The notes under the pieces were generated by a model. It was not told the origin of the DNA. It ran no database searches and saw only the letters and a list, made by a program, of their open reading frames with translations. A stretch of 64,000 bases of DNA, taken from Phylloscopus collybita. Taxonomy: Eukaryota; Chordata; Aves; Passeriformes; Phylloscopidae. The stretch's first letter is position 1; every line of letters begins with the position of its first letter. This document shows, piece by piece, positions 47,601 through 61,152 of this stretch. The position numbers and the translations under genes were made by a program. The DNA lies in assembly GCA_027886175.1 (NCBI GenBank), contig JAJNNQ010000027.1:2866001-2930000 (forward strand), given 5' to 3'.

Positions 47601-50600
47601 CCTCTGTAGAGCAGAGTGCAGCAGCCCACTGGGCCTTCTCAGGGGCATAAGGATGCTGAGGCCAGGGAAGAGCTCAGCTCAGGGGAAAACCACTCTGGAG
47701 AGATGCAACTTGTCTGGAAAACAGGATTTTACCACACAGAATAGAGGCAGCACCACACAGCCTGTGCTGATGCAGCAGGTGGCACAGGTTTGGCTCTCCC
47801 CATGGAAATGGCAGCATGGCATCACTGCCCAGGTGGGAAAGGCTCAGCTTTGTCCCCTTGGTGCCCCTGGATGCTGTGTAAATACTGCCAGGGCTTTCTT
47901 AGCAGCATGAAATGCACATCTGCTCATGCAGAGCTGCGGCGGGGTGGCCAGGGAGCTCCGCGCAGGAAGGTCACTGCCATGCACAGGTGCCTCCCCTGCA
48001 TGGACCAGCCTCCCAGCTCCACCTCTGGGCCTGAAAGGACTTCCTGCATCCAAAACAGCCACCCTCACTCCTCTCCTTCCCCACAGAGCCCAGGCTAAGC
48101 TGCAGCCCTCAGCAAGGCAGGCAGCAAAGCTGCTCCTCTGTGTGTCACCCAGGCAGAGCCCCCCAGCCCTGCAGCTCTGCTGTCCCTGGCAGGCTCCGAG
48201 AGATAAGGCTGGAGGATGATCACTTCGTGCTGTCATCAAGACAACATCAAGCCTGGCTGCTCCCAATGCCGTTTTCTTTCCCTTAATTGTTCTATTTCCA
48301 TGCGCCTGTGCACACCCAGCTCCTGCCAGAAAAGCCAAGAGCTGATCATTGTCAGATGGTCCACACAGAGGTTTCTGTTTTGTTTTGTTTTCTCAAGGAT
48401 CCAAGATGATAGGGGGATGGAGAGAACTTTTGTCCTCTGCTTAAAATAATTCGAGCTTTCCACTGTCTACGCCAGGCTCAAGCAGATATTTGCATAACAA
48501 ATGAGCTTCTCCCCACACTTCAACCCCGGGTCACCCCTGCAGCTCTTGCACGAGGTGACTCCAGCTCCTTCTATCTGCAGCTCCATCATCTCCATCATCT
48601 CCTTCTCCCATCTCAGCCCTGAATCTGGGGAGGGGAGGGGATGGAAAGGGTTGTAAATTTTTGGCACTTTTGTCAATCAAGGCTCTAAACAGCCTCTGGA
48701 ACATTTCACCAGTAAAACATTTGCTTGGTGACCAACAAATAATTCCAGGCGTCTTTTATCTTGCTGTAAAAATGCCACAAAGCAGCTGATTAGTGGAGGT
48801 TTCTCTCCAAGCTAAAACCTGTTGACAGCAGGGACAAACACTGACTTTCCCGTTATCAGCAGAAATGGCCTCTCTGTGCTGGGCATTCTGCAGGCAGTGG
48901 TGGACAAGCACAAGGCACAGCTCTGAGAGCTTGTGTGGGTGCAGAAAAACCAAGCAAAGCCCTGAAAGTTTCATAGAGTTTTTGTTACACCCCTGGGACA
49001 GATGAACACTTTGCTAGTTCAGATGGATAAATTATGCTATTGCTGTTCAAACCAATTTCCTCACAGAGTGTTCCAGAGAACACCTGCTGCAGTGGCTGAG
49101 GTCACGACTTCCAGCCCAGCAAGAGGACAAAACTGCTGCCAGAGTCCATAGCCAGATCTTCTTTGTGCAGAACCCCATCACCTCAGCTTCTCTGCCAAGA
49201 AATTGGGGGAACTTTCCAGTTCCCATTCTCCTTCTGGGAGGGAGAAAGTGGGGGAGTAAAGCTTACATACCTTCATGAAGATCTGAGAGGCATCAGGAGG
49301 GTTTTCATGAGAAACTGGATGGAAGCAAATGCTATCAGAGTCCAAATGGCCCATTAATTATACCAGAATATCATTCTGGGAAGGAGGGAAGTCCCAGCAG
49401 TCCCGCGACAGACTTCTTAGACAATGACTGAAAAAAATGTTGCAGTTACTCATTTTGAAATGAGTTTTGGTAAGGGTTAGATTTTTCTCGCATGACAACA
49501 CATTGTGGGTACACAATTAAAAATTGAATCCATGACCAGTCAGAAACAATCATCCCTCCCTCCCTTTTTCATTTAGAGTAAACTCTGAAATCTGCCTTTT
49601 TTTTTTTTTTTTTTTTTTTTTACATAACTGTAATTATAGAGCAAAGCTCCAGAAGCCTTTGCAACATTAAACATCCACAGGTCCTTTCTGGGCAGCCTCC
49701 TGATATCAGTGAGTCACTGCAGCCCCCACAGCTCCAGGTGGAGGGCACACATCCCTCCTCCAGCCTGTTTTCCAGCATGGGAAATGCTGCTCACAGCTCC
49801 TGGAGACCAGGCAACTAATGCTTAATATGTGTTCTGAGATTCAACCAATCTGGGCTGTGGCTTTCCACAGCAAACTCAGAGCATCACAAAGCGAGGTGCA
49901 AGGTAAAATCCCAGAGAAATTCTTCTGGGTCGTTTTTCTTGCCTCTGTGGGTTTGGGACTCGTTTGGCTGGACCCTTTCAGGCTAGAACCACGTGTACCC
50001 CTCCTCCTGTGTGCTGCAGCACTGTTTATCCCCCCCAGAAGGAGCAGAGCTCGGGGCAGGCCTCTCCAGCAACCCATGGTGGCTTGGCTGTGCTGCCCTC
50101 AGCCCTGAGAACAGGTTTGAGTCGTGGCTTTCCTGGCACAGGCTCTGAGCACACACCACATGTCCCCAGGCTCCCCTGACCCACCTGCTGTCTGACTGGT
50201 GTTTGAGATGCTGCTCTGAGATGCTGCTCTCTCCACTTGGATCACCTGACCACAAAACCCTCCTCCCCTCAACCTCAGCATCTCCCCCCGGCACTGGCAG
50301 GAGACACCAGCACACTCCTGAACACCCAGGCTGGCATCCCTGAGCAGGGCAGGGCAGGGCAGGACAGCTCCCCCGGGCTCAGCACGGCTCACAGTCCAAC
50401 TTGCTGGGCTGCTCCTGGGTTTTGTTCAACCCCATCAAAGCCTCAGAGACACCATATGGCTCCCGGGGATGTTCCTCTGCAGGATTTGGTTTGCAGCACA
50501 GGAGTTCTGCCTGCCAGAGGCAGCAGAGCAGCTCCCCCCACGCTGTTCCAGAGTGGCCTGAGGTGACAAATGGCTCCAGGGTGTCCTCAGCCCACACCAG

Positions 50601-52280
50601 TGCTCAAAGCATGGAAAATGCATTCCTGCTCGTGGCAGTGCTGTCCCAGGGACTGCTGTGTCCCAGTGGAATGTGGAAGGGGAAGCTCTGCCTGGGTCTT
50701 TGGAGAGCCCTGTTGTGGGTTGGAGGGACAGGTGAGGATGGCAGTGGGAGCCAGGATGCTTCTCTTGGTGTCTGCTAAGAAGAGACCAGCCTGGGAGCTG
50801 CCTGAGCTGCCTTCACTGCTGCACAGGCCCCAGAGATGGAGAGGCCAGGAGAAGTTTGCTCTCAGGCTAAAAGAGCCTCCAGCTTCCTCCTCTCGCTCCC
50901 ATCCCTCCCTGCCTTCCTTCTCCCAAGTGTTTTTGAGCAGCTCATTCCCAAGAACTGGTCTCATCCTGGCTCAGCCAGCTGCAAGCACCACCAGACTTCT
51001 CATCTTGGGGCAGCACCTGCAAACAGTGCACTGAGAACTGGGGAACCTGAGGCATGGACAGCCACCAGGAAAATGCTTGCAGGCATTGGGAGGGACAGAA
51101 AGGACCTCTGTGCCCTGGACCTTTGGTTTGACCTGGTACTTTCCCCCAGCAGCTCCTTGTCCTCCTCCCTGTCCCCTCCCTGACTCAGTGCCACCAGGTG
51201 ACAAACCCAGTACGTGCCCCCCACAGGTACCAGGAGCCCTTTCAACCGTCACTGGCTAAAAGGAGAACAAAAACAGCAACAAAAGACCAACAAATAGTTG
51301 ACTCTGTTCCCAGGCAAATAAAACAAGAATGGGTTTGGATCGTCACTGCTGTCCCTTTGTTTACCGAATGCAGTAACAAAAACAGCCAGGAAAGAAAAAA
51401 AAAATACATATTCTCTGATAGCGAGGATTTATTGTGGGTGAAGCAGGCTGGGACATGCCCCAGGGAAGGAGGGTCAGGCTTCGTGTGGATCTGCTGGGGA
51501 TGGGAAATAAATGTGCCCAAAAGCACTTTAAAAAAACCTGAAACGACCAGCCCTGATTGCAGCAGTTAGAAGTGATATATTCTTGGCACGGAAACAAAAA
51601 GCAAATTCATAGCAGGTTTGGAGCTGATCTTACTGGCTTACATGGGATTTTATACTTAGGTAATTCTATTGTTGGCTGGAGCTACCTGATTTATGCCTGA
51701 ATAAGGTCCTGATCCTGCAAACATTTGCTGATGTACTTTAGTTTTACCTTTGCCCCAAGACATCCTACTAATTTCCCTGCAGTGAGAGTAGTGCCTGTCT
51801 GCAGAGCTGGGGCCTTTGCAAGAGGAAAATCTGTGTTGTAATGCCTGAAACGGAGAGAAAATTTTGCAGTGAGTCATTAACTCCCCCAGGCTGTGGTTGC
51901 CTGAGGCAGGACACACAAATCTGCCAGTGCAGCCCCACAAAATTCGGGAAGCAGTGGGGGAACATCCTTAGCACAAACCTGCAGCTGCATCGAGCTCTGA
52001 GCCTCTGCAACAGGAAGCAGCAGCGTAACAGCGAGTTTATTCTCATCACCCTCCAGACAGGCTGCTAAACCCAGCAAGAAACCATTGGGACTGGTAGTTT
52101 CCATCCAAGAAAATGGCATTTATTGTCAAAAACACCGTGTTTACCCTGTAAGGTAAAAGATACGGATTCATCCATCAAACACTGTCCTTTGACAGTGAAA
52201 CCACTGGCTTTGCTTCAAAGGGAGCAGGAGAATAAAAACCTGTCTGAGGTGAGAGGAGGAGATCCAGGAGGAGAAGCTGT
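44611..52280. other. Intergenic region with long open frames but no recognised gene
   Basis: Contains the longest open frame of the window (330 codons, plus strand, 44721-45713) and a cluster of overlapping minus-strand frames at 45731-46392. Both are Ser/Pro/Cys/His-rich or low complexity and match nothing I know. A T-run lies at 49597-49621. The minus frame at 45747-46199 follows a possible acceptor (caccctcccccag). These are described under findings. Confidence 0.45.
49597..49621. repeat. Poly(T) tract, 25 bases
   Basis: Uninterrupted T-run. Confidence 0.95.
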
Positions 52281-52289
52281 GAGCTCAGC

Positions 52290-52700
52290 CACGGCAGCAT
52301 TCGGGCCCAGCGAGATGCCCCGCGCCTGACGTGTCCCTCACACGCTGCTAAAACCAGGCAAAAACGAAATAAAAAGGAGCTGTGAGCCTCGGAGCAGCTG
52401 CTTTCCTCACTGCCCGCTGCCAAGCCTCCCCGAGAGCACGGCCGGCGAGGGGGGAGAATTCATTTGCTTTACAATGGGTGTCTGCCGCAGCCCCGGGGGG
52501 AGCGCGGGGAGCCGGGAGCACCACCTGGATTTAACCCCGAGGGTGCTGGGGGACACCCAGAGCAAATCCCCCCCACCCCTGCACAAATCCCTGCTGGCTC
52601 CCGGGGGAGGTTTGGCCGAGCAGCATCAGCGCCGGTCCCCTGCCATCGCCACCGGCAAAGCTCAGGTGCTGCTTGTAGACCTCGGGGATCCTTCCTTTTC
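52290..52700. promoter_or_regulatory. Small orphan CpG cluster
   Basis: CpG-rich sequence of about 400 bases between CpG-poor flanks, with GGCCGGCGAGG and GAGCGCGGGGAG boxes. It is 13 kb past RBM38 and not linked to a gene I can see. A 91-codon frame starts within it at ATG 52474 in a strong context (ACAATGG). It could be a noncoding-RNA promoter or an enhancer. Confidence 0.35.
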
Positions 52701-52749
52701 TAAGGATCCAGGAATAAAATACACACCTGTACTACTGCATGGGGTGTGA

Positions 52750-55700
52750 TGGGAAGATAACCAAATACTTATGTGTATGTAATTCTAGTTACTAGTATCC
52801 AATGATGATACGGAACAATAATTTGCCTTTATGCTGCTATTAAGGTTGCAGTCTTGCGTGGGCAAAGCTGAGCACCCCACTGGGGTCTCTGTGGGGTCTC
52901 TGTCCCCCCAAAAACACACCTGGCAAAGGGTGCCAGCAGCGGTGGCAGGGCTGGGAGAGGGGGGCAGAGCTCGCCTTCATCCCACAGCCCCCAGTGCTGC
53001 TGTGCAGCAGGGTGGGATGGGGTTTGATGTCCAGTGAGCTCCAGGACACTGCTGTGACCACACAGAGGGGCTGCACCGCGTCTGATGAGACTGCAGGGCT
53101 GGAGACAGCACCCAAAGGCACGTCCAGAGCAGCTCCTCCCAAACGGGCTTCGTTTGTGCTGTAGCAGCCTGGAGAAACGAATATTGCCTGCCCAGGAAGA
53201 TTTAAATATACATAAAATTAGAAGGAGGAAGTGTTAGCTAAAATTTCGTACTTCTGGGAGGCAGACGGTTCGTTAGCAGTACTTTAATGAGGCTCTAACC
53301 TCACTGTAATGCTTTTATTAATGCTCGTTACTCGCTGAGTGCCAACTGCTTGGCTCCTCTCCGACAGCCCGGCTGGTCCACAAAGAGAGGGGTTGAGGGG
53401 TCCTTTGATGCAGAATGTGAGCACATTTCCCCCCCAGCCAGGACAAACGACAGTTGGTGAGATGAGACAGCCCCAAACTCAGCAGATGGTGCCCAGAGCA
53501 GGCGAGGCAGAGAGAGCAGGGTGGGCAGGAGGGGACACGGGAGGGAACAAGTGAAGGGAGAGGACGAGGTGCCAGTTTTGCCAGCGCTCCTGTTGGCTGC
53601 AGCTGGGCCAGCGGGAGGGTCAGCAATGAGCAGTGACAGGACGTCAGGGATGGATGTGCTGGAGAAGTGGTGGCAAGGAGCAGGCATGGGGAGGTGCAGG
53701 ATGCAGGAGCTCAGCATTCAGCCTGCTCCCTCTGCTCTACTGCTGCACAGAGCTCGTGTGCTTTGAAGCCAAAGGTGCATCCAGAGCTCACCAGAGACCT
53801 GCTTTGGTAAAATGGGAGTCCTTAATCCAACAAACCTCCAAACACCCATACCCCAAAACTCATTGTGACCATGAAGGGAGAACCTGTGCCTTTGAGATGC
53901 TCCCAGCCCTGCTGTGGAGCTGATCCAACTGAAGGAACTCCAGGAGAGGATGGAGTCCCTCCTCCCATCCCTCTGCCCTGTGACACCCTTGTCCACGCCC
54001 CTGCTGGCTGCAGAGGGGAGGAAGGGACAACACCTGCTCATGGAGCTCACCTGCTCGTGGGGTGATGGCCAGGCACCCTGAGCACACCTTTTGGACGTGG
54101 CTGTGGAAGGACAGAAGGACAAGGATCACCCCAGCAGCTGCTGGGACACTCTCCCACCCCTCCTGGGAGCCGAGGTGAGCATATGCCGTATGCTTCTCCT
54201 CCTGTCCCTCGAAACACTCTGAATAGAGGGATTAAAAATCCCCCCTTGCAGCCTGAGACAGCAGAGCCAAGGCTCTGGCTGATATTCCAGCACAGTGGAG
54301 ACCAGGTGGGCTGCTGCAGCCAGTGCTGGGCAGGAATGGGAAGAGCCTGTGGGAGCCTCACCCTGGCTCTGCCTGCAGGGCCACCCCTCCCAGGAACCTC
54401 CCAGGTGGAATCCTGGAATCACAGCACAGAGCCAAGGGCAACAAGGAGCTGGGTCTGGTGTCCCAGCGTCGTCCACCGATGGCTTCAGAGGCAGCCAGTG
54501 AGCCCTGGGCAAAGAGAAGTTCAGCATCGTGTCAGGATCGACTGAAACACACTTTCATGTCATTTTAGCCAAAAAAAAAAAAAACAAATCAAAGAGGGAA
54601 GAAGATTATCCAGAGGAAAAAGGAGGAAGCCAGCAGGCTGCCAGGGCACAGAGTGATGGATGAAACACAGGGCAGAGGCAGGAGTGACCAGGCAGAAATC
54701 TCCTGTCCTCAGTGCATTCAAACCACCAAACTACAAAGCCTCAGAACTAGAAAATTCACAACATTTTTTTTTTCTCCATGTAAAACTGACAGATTCAAAG
54801 CCAAACATGGAAAATATCTCAGGGTGCTGATGTGCATTTTTCCTGTTAAAGTTTCTCTGAAATCTGGCCTGCTTCTTGTGAAGGAAGAGAAAAAAAAAAA
54901 CCAGAGTAAAAAAGAAACAGGATATTTTCAAGTAAAATTAGTTAGATGCAGCCATTTCTTAAAGTGACTGCTATAAGCAATTGAGAAATTGGTAAAATAA
55001 AAATGCTTACCAAAATGCGGTTTTTTTTGCAAAATGTGGTGTGGTTGTTTGTTTGCTTTTTAAAATAAGACTTTCTAAATTTACCAGAATTCAGAATAAA
55101 GTAGAATCTAAACATGAAAATGAAACACAGAAAATTAAATAGGGCAAAATGGGATGGCAAATGTCGTGAAATTTTCATCTGGAATTTACAGCAGCATCTA
55201 AAGCCCGCTCACGCCAGACAGTAAATTCTTGTTCCTAGCACAATAAAATAGTTTAATAATAAAACTTTTCAGTTTGTACTGGCCCATCCAAAGCTTCCCT
55301 GCACTGACAGTGAGACCTTGCAGGTCTCCAGGCATCACTTTGCACATGTGAGCAATTGTGCCAGCCTGAAACACAACGCTCTGAATCCCGTGGCTCCTGT
55401 GGCAAAATGTGAGAAACTTGGTATTGAAAATGGATTTTATCCATGGCATAAACCAGAAGAGTTCTGTCCTAGTGCAAAATGAGAAAACAACATAAAAAAA
55501 TAAGTACAGCTGTAAACAAGATGCACATTGGCAGCGCTCTTCACCCTGGCAAGGGCAGTTGCCCTCGAGTTTAATCAAGGTAGAAGGAGGGGATTTGGAA
55601 GCAGCACATCCATGGCACACTTCCCTGCTTTGTCACATCACACTAAACACTCGATAAAAGCTCCCTTTGAAGAGGAGCCAAGCCCATCCTCACTTGAGTA

Positions 55701-55850
55701 CAGTGATACTGCACTGGGTTCGCTCAGCTGGGCTCCTACTTGTGCAAAGAATTTGTAAGAGGCAGAAAAAAGAGTAGGAGTGAGCAGACAGTGTTGCAGC
55801 TCAAAGAAAACTACAAAAGACAGTGCAGTAATTAATTATTGGGGTTTACC
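52750..55850. other. Intergenic, nothing recognised
   Basis: GC-rich to about 54.5 kb, AT-rich after that. No gene, no recognisable transposon end. Confidence 0.55.
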
Positions 55851-55852
55851 TC

Positions 55853-55854
<2 letters not shown>

Positions 55855-55912
<58 letters not shown>
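55855..55912. repeat. Poly(T) tract, 58 bases
   Basis: The longest homopolymer in the window. The sequence after it lacks the TTTATT expected of a minus-strand processed copy. Confidence 0.95.
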
Positions 55913-55916
<4 letters not shown>

Positions 55917-58190
55917 GCAGTGGGACAAACAGACTCCTGTATTAATAAAATGTATCCTTCTCTATAGATTTGGATATGTGTCAATAAAGATTCAAAAAAC
56001 ACTTGCCATCTCCCCAAAACCGTGAGATGGGTAAGAAAATAAATAGAATAAAAAAACCTAATAGTAGCAAACGGTTTTCTTTTGTGTCTTTCTTTCTGAG
56101 CTGCTGCCCTGCCAAGCTAATTTCAATAGAACCTTGGTCAAAGGAATATTAAAAAAGGGAAGGTGAGACTTTCCCATCATTACACCAGAAGAGTTTAGTT
56201 TCCCAGGAAAGCAAATCTGTAACGTGATGAGATCACTTCCAGCTGACGAATCTAAAGTTTGTTTTTAGAAGGCTAAAAACAACAACAAAATAAGATAAAG
56301 GAGAAAAAAACGCAGCACCCAAAAGCAGATCACTTGGACATTGGGTATTTGGGCCCAGCCAGAGTGGGTAACATGCCATCCTCCTGCTTCCCAGTCAGGG
56401 CAAAGGGACACTGGTTTCCTCAGGGAGTTCAGCTTGGGCAGAGGTGTGCCAGACCTGCTGCCTCTGCCAGACAAGAGATTTCCCAGTGCCCAGTGACAAC
56501 CCTGCCATTTGTCCTGGGGTGTGAGCCCAGCCCAGCCAAGAGCAGGAGGGGCTGGGGGCAGTTCCCCTCCAGGGCTTTGCTCCTGGCAGGCACAGAGGAG
56601 CTGCTGCCCATCCAGCCGGGGCAGGGCAAGGCCCACTCACCTCCTGATGGAGGCATCCTCCTCCTCCTGCTGCCCGTGCCAGAGCCCCACCCTGGAGCAC
56701 AAACAGCCTCTGCCCACCATCCCTGCTCCCTTTCAGCCCATGCCCAGCTCCTCCAGGTGTTGTTTGCTCTCCCAGCACAGCTCTTGTTCAGAGAGAACTC
56801 ACCACAAAAGCTCAGTGACGTTGCTATTGATTCTCAGCCCCAGCCTGGTTTTGTTGGGGTGACCAAGTGAGCAGCAGGTGGTTGGTTCTTCTACTTATTT
56901 TCTGCTGGATGGGGACACCAAATATTTGCTTTCTGAAATATTTGCAGCAGCTCCACTACCAGTAACAACATCAACTGAAATGCTCAAAAAGGGTGGGGGA
57001 GTGCCTTCACTCTCCCCTGAGCTTTGCTAAGATGACACAGAAGCTCCTGGGCTCTGTTGCTTTGCCATGGAGTGCATCTCATGGGCAACACGTGATGGAA
57101 CAACCTTTGGTTTCACTGGAAGATGCCCACAGGAGTGGATCTGGACTCCTGGTTTCTGATCCATGCCAGACCACTCCTAGGGAACAGCTTTCACTAACAC
57201 AAGTACAAATGCAGAGCAGCTGAAGCACTCACCAAACCCATCCTATGGCAGCAGAACAACTTAGGCCTTGCATTTCAGGAACAACCAAATTGCCTGAGGG
57301 TCTGTGCTAATTACAGACTGCTCCTATCATTCCAGTTTACATTGCAAGACACCATCCGAACAACCAACCAGAGGAAGAGTGACTTACCTTTGATGAGAGG
57401 AAGCTCCAGCTATGATCAAGCATGGATGTTGCACTCAAGGCAAATTTAGGGAAGGCTGAGCCAAGTCCTCCTCTGTAGGAGCTCCACATTCTGTTCAGTA
57501 GCTGTTGTCAGTAGCAGAAACATTGAGTGACGTGTCCTCATCTGAGACCTCCACGAGTGCTGAGTTCCAGATAAGTTTTCCCTCCCTCAAAACACACTCA
57601 CATAATGGCCATATTTCAAAAAGAGGCCAGGAATTTTGGAGACAAAATTCTCCATTGCTGAGATGTCCAAAGGCCTTCGTGCTCCAAGGTTCTCACAAGG
57701 TCTCCAGATGCAGCAGAGGCAGAGGGAGAAGGGTTTCCTTCTCCTTGCGGCAACAGGGATTCAAAGCCACAACTCAGCATAAGCTTTGCAAAAAGGAGAC
57801 ACCTACACACCCCACAGGATTGCTTGGGACTGAGCTTGGGATTGCTGCATCCAAAGATCTGCTGGTGAAGTGCCACTGCCTGCAGGGTGGAACACTGGAT
57901 GGCAGAGGATGGGTCCATCCAACCTGGCAAGTCTGGGATAGAGACTCTGGCCTCTGGGTTCAAGCCATGGCAGCCTCTTCCCCAGCTCTCACTGTTCTTC
58001 ATGTCCTCTCCTGGATGAGAGAGGCAATCATTTAGGAATGGATTTTTAACTCAGTGCCATGGATCACTGATAGGATCAGGCCCACAGAGCATGCAGGATA
58101 TGACTCAGTGCTAAACACCTTTTATTCTGCAATCCTCCTAGGCAGACAATATGCTTTTGGCTTCGTGCATTCTGCAGTTTCTCTCTTTTC
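55913..58190. other. Intergenic, nothing recognised
   Basis: Mixed composition with open frames up to 178 codons (plus strand, 56334-56870) that look compositional. Confidence 0.55.
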
Positions 58191-58201
58191 CTTCTTCTTC
58201 T

Positions 58202-58203
<2 letters not shown>

Positions 58204-58245
<42 letters not shown>
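58204..58245. repeat. Poly(T) tract, 42 bases, in a CT-rich context
   Basis: Preceded by (TTC)n and followed by CCTTTTCTTTTCTTTT, so a pyrimidine-only stretch of over 70 bases. Confidence 0.95.
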
Positions 58246-58729
58246 CCTTTTCTTTTCTTTTGCCTCTTGTAAAGACTTTGCTATGTCAGAATCTGTCAAA
58301 CAACTCCTTGTGCCGTGTTTTCACAAGAATCCTACTTGCTGGCCGGTGCCAAGCTCCCTTTTAAACAATACTCAGTGAAGCATTGCGTTGCCTGTGCTCC
58401 GCTCTCGCATGCCATATTTAGACAAAAGCCAGGGAATTCCCTGCCCTAGATGAGGGCTTGAATGAGTGCATTCTTCTCCCACCTCAACTAAAAAAGTATG
58501 TGCTCACATCAGCCAGGCCTTCCACCCAGCTTTATTTTTAATTCATTCCACGCTTGGATTTATATACCTAGAAATCTGGAGCAGGGAGGAGGGAAGGAAA
58601 ATTGAAGAAAACAAAACAAAGCAAGTGAACGCGACCACAGGCACATGCTGAGTCCCGCTGGGTGCATTCCCAAAGAGACCAAAACCGGTGGAATGAAACC
58701 ACCCAAACCCCACGCTGACAAACGTGAGA

Positions 58730-59060
58730 AAAAACCATACAAACCCCACCCCAGGCACCGCCCCGCCGCACAGCTGGCAACAGCTGGATCGTGGCTCTTA
58801 GTGCATTGGCCCGGGGCAGAGCAACAGCTGACACTGCTGCGGGCTGCCGAGGGGGCTCTGGCAGCGCACCTTGCCTGCACCTGACTCCTGGGGAAAAGGA
58901 AAGGCCCCAGGGCAGGCCGAGGGGCGGGGGGAGCTCTGCGATGCTGCACACACCGGCCCGCACGTCCCCGCTGCCGGGGCTCTCTCCCTGACGCTGCAGA
59001 AGTCAATGGGGCTGCAGAGCCTTCTGGAGCGCTATTGAAACACGCCGCATTCCAGAGCAC
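58730..59060. promoter_or_regulatory. Minor CpG cluster
   Basis: CpG density rises locally, with GGGGCGGGGGG-type boxes near 58920. No linked gene is visible. Confidence 0.25.
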
Positions 59061-59161
59061 TGTGCTAATCGCTCCCCGCCAGCCCTCCAGCATCACTCCG
59101 CTCACTGATGTTTAAATTCTTTGCCATACTTTTGTCCGCAGCAGCGTTTGGGCCCCCCAGA

Positions 59162-59184
59162 TTTTTTTTTTTTTTTTTTTTTTT
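59162..59184. repeat. Poly(T) tract, 23 bases
   Basis: Uninterrupted T-run after ccccccaga. Confidence 0.95.
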
Positions 59185-61105
59185 GACATGTGGTCCTTCC
59201 TTCCGCTCGCTGCCAAGTCCGCTGGGAGAGGATGTCAGCCTCACAGCACCAAAACAGATGCTGTCCATGCACTAACGCTGCTGGGAAAGCTTCAGATAAA
59301 GGCCTGTCTGCCCTCCTCCTCTGCCCCATGAACACTGCAAAATGTTCATTACATCTGCCCCAAGAATCTGCTTAGGAGAAAATTTGAAACCTGAAACTGA
59401 GAGTCAGAGCATTGTCAAGTATGTGGCCTGAAACCTGGAACGAAATACTCTGAAAAACAAGGCAGAATTTGCACTGGATTATTGCTTTCATGCACATACA
59501 CAAAATCCATTACAGCTGTCACAAATATATCCATTCTGCTGGCAGTGGTGATGGGGACCTCACTGCACACAGGACGCAGACAGGCACCTTTTAACTGCTG
59601 TCACCTAATTCTGCTCAGCGTGGCTTGAGCTGACATCTTAACGGAGACATCACTCAAGCCTTGACTGGCCTGGTGCTGCTGGTGTCATTGCTGCTGCCAG
59701 GAGCATTCTGGGGACAGGGAGAGAGGAAAGAAATGATATGGACAGAGCTGTGGAGTTACGAAATGCACCCTTAGGATCATATGTTCAAAAGCACTCAGTT
59801 CCCGTTTAGGAGCCTAAACGAAGTTGGCAGGATTTCAGAAGTGCTCAGCATCTATCAGCTCCTACTGAGAACATGCTGAGCTCTTCTTAAAATTGTCAGA
59901 GAAAAACAATTTGAAGATAAGAGCCAGCTTGTGGCTTACAATTAACATCATTGTATGGGTCTTCAGAGCAGCCCGGCAAGAGCAAGAATAGCTGCTTTCA
60001 CGGAAGATATTGTATATGAATCCACATCTCCAAGCACAGGGACAGGTCTACAAGCAGTCACCCCACTGGCTGCCTCCTGAAAGGGCTCTGCACCCCAAGG
60101 AGAATTTTCCACTTTGTGTCAGTGATGCCTCACAGCCTTGAGCAAGTGGGAGTTTGCAGCTCACCATGCCTGGACCAACCACGTCAGTGGAGGTGAGAAG
60201 GACCAAAATGGGTGCTTAAAAACTTCTTCCAAATTTACACTGGGCAACTCAGAACATAACCCACAGGGCTGCAGGCAGGGCAACTGTGAAAACATCCAGA
60301 GAAATGCACTAATTTGGCCCTAACTTACATTAGGTTTTGACATATAATTAGTAGCAAAACTAAGTGCCAGTTGGTGACTTCTGTCTTTGAACCCCAAAGT
60401 GCTCTTTGTTCTGAGATGATGAGAAAGATGTTTTCTCCCAGTGGTGACAAACAGCTAACAACATGGGAGCCTTCAACAGACAGAATGATTTGTCAAAGCT
60501 CTCCAAACACTTCCAGAGGCATCAATCCTGCAAAGAACTTAATCAGCAGCAGTCCTGCTTGCCCTCCTGCAACCACTGATATATTTAAAAGGAAGGCTGT
60601 GAATTCAAATCCTCCCACTGCTCACAACTCCTCCAGCCTTGAACCAGCTGAACCTTGGTACCACACCAAAAAAAACCCAAATCAAGCACAGCAGCTTGTG
60701 CCAGGCTTCAGCTCACCCGGGGACATCTTATAATCTTGAAGGGGACTAAGAAAGAATTCTTCTCATCAAGATCCTCTTTTTCACAGCGTCCTTGAGATTC
60801 CAGCAGCTGTCTTCCAGGTAGGAGAAGCTTGCTTATCCTTATTTTCCAGGTATTTCAGGGGTTACAATGTCTGTCTGCTCCTTGACTTGCTATGTTGCTT
60901 GGTCTAATTCCACAGAAAAACTCCAGAGATTCTTCTGGGGACAGCAGGAGCTGAAGGATCTCATGGATCTTGCTACCAAGAGGTCCCTTGACTCACCTTG
61001 GTGTGGGAGGTGGAGCAATAATTTAATGTACTTCCCTAGGTGGGGGTGCTACACCTCGATCAGAGCTGCCAGAGGACACTACCACTCATGGTACTAGGAC
61101 ATCAC
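59185..61105. other. Intergenic, nothing recognised
   Basis: Balanced composition, CpG-poor. No gene seen on either strand. Confidence 0.55.

Positions 61106-61108
<3 letters not shown>

Positions 61109-61152
<44 letters not shown>
61109..61152. repeat. Poly(T) tract, 44 bases
   Basis: Followed by CTTTTCTTTTCTTTTTT, like the tract at 58204. Confidence 0.95.

Noticed and set aside
55832..56025. Poly-Phe / poly-Lys frames
   Set aside because: They are translations of the 58-base T tract.
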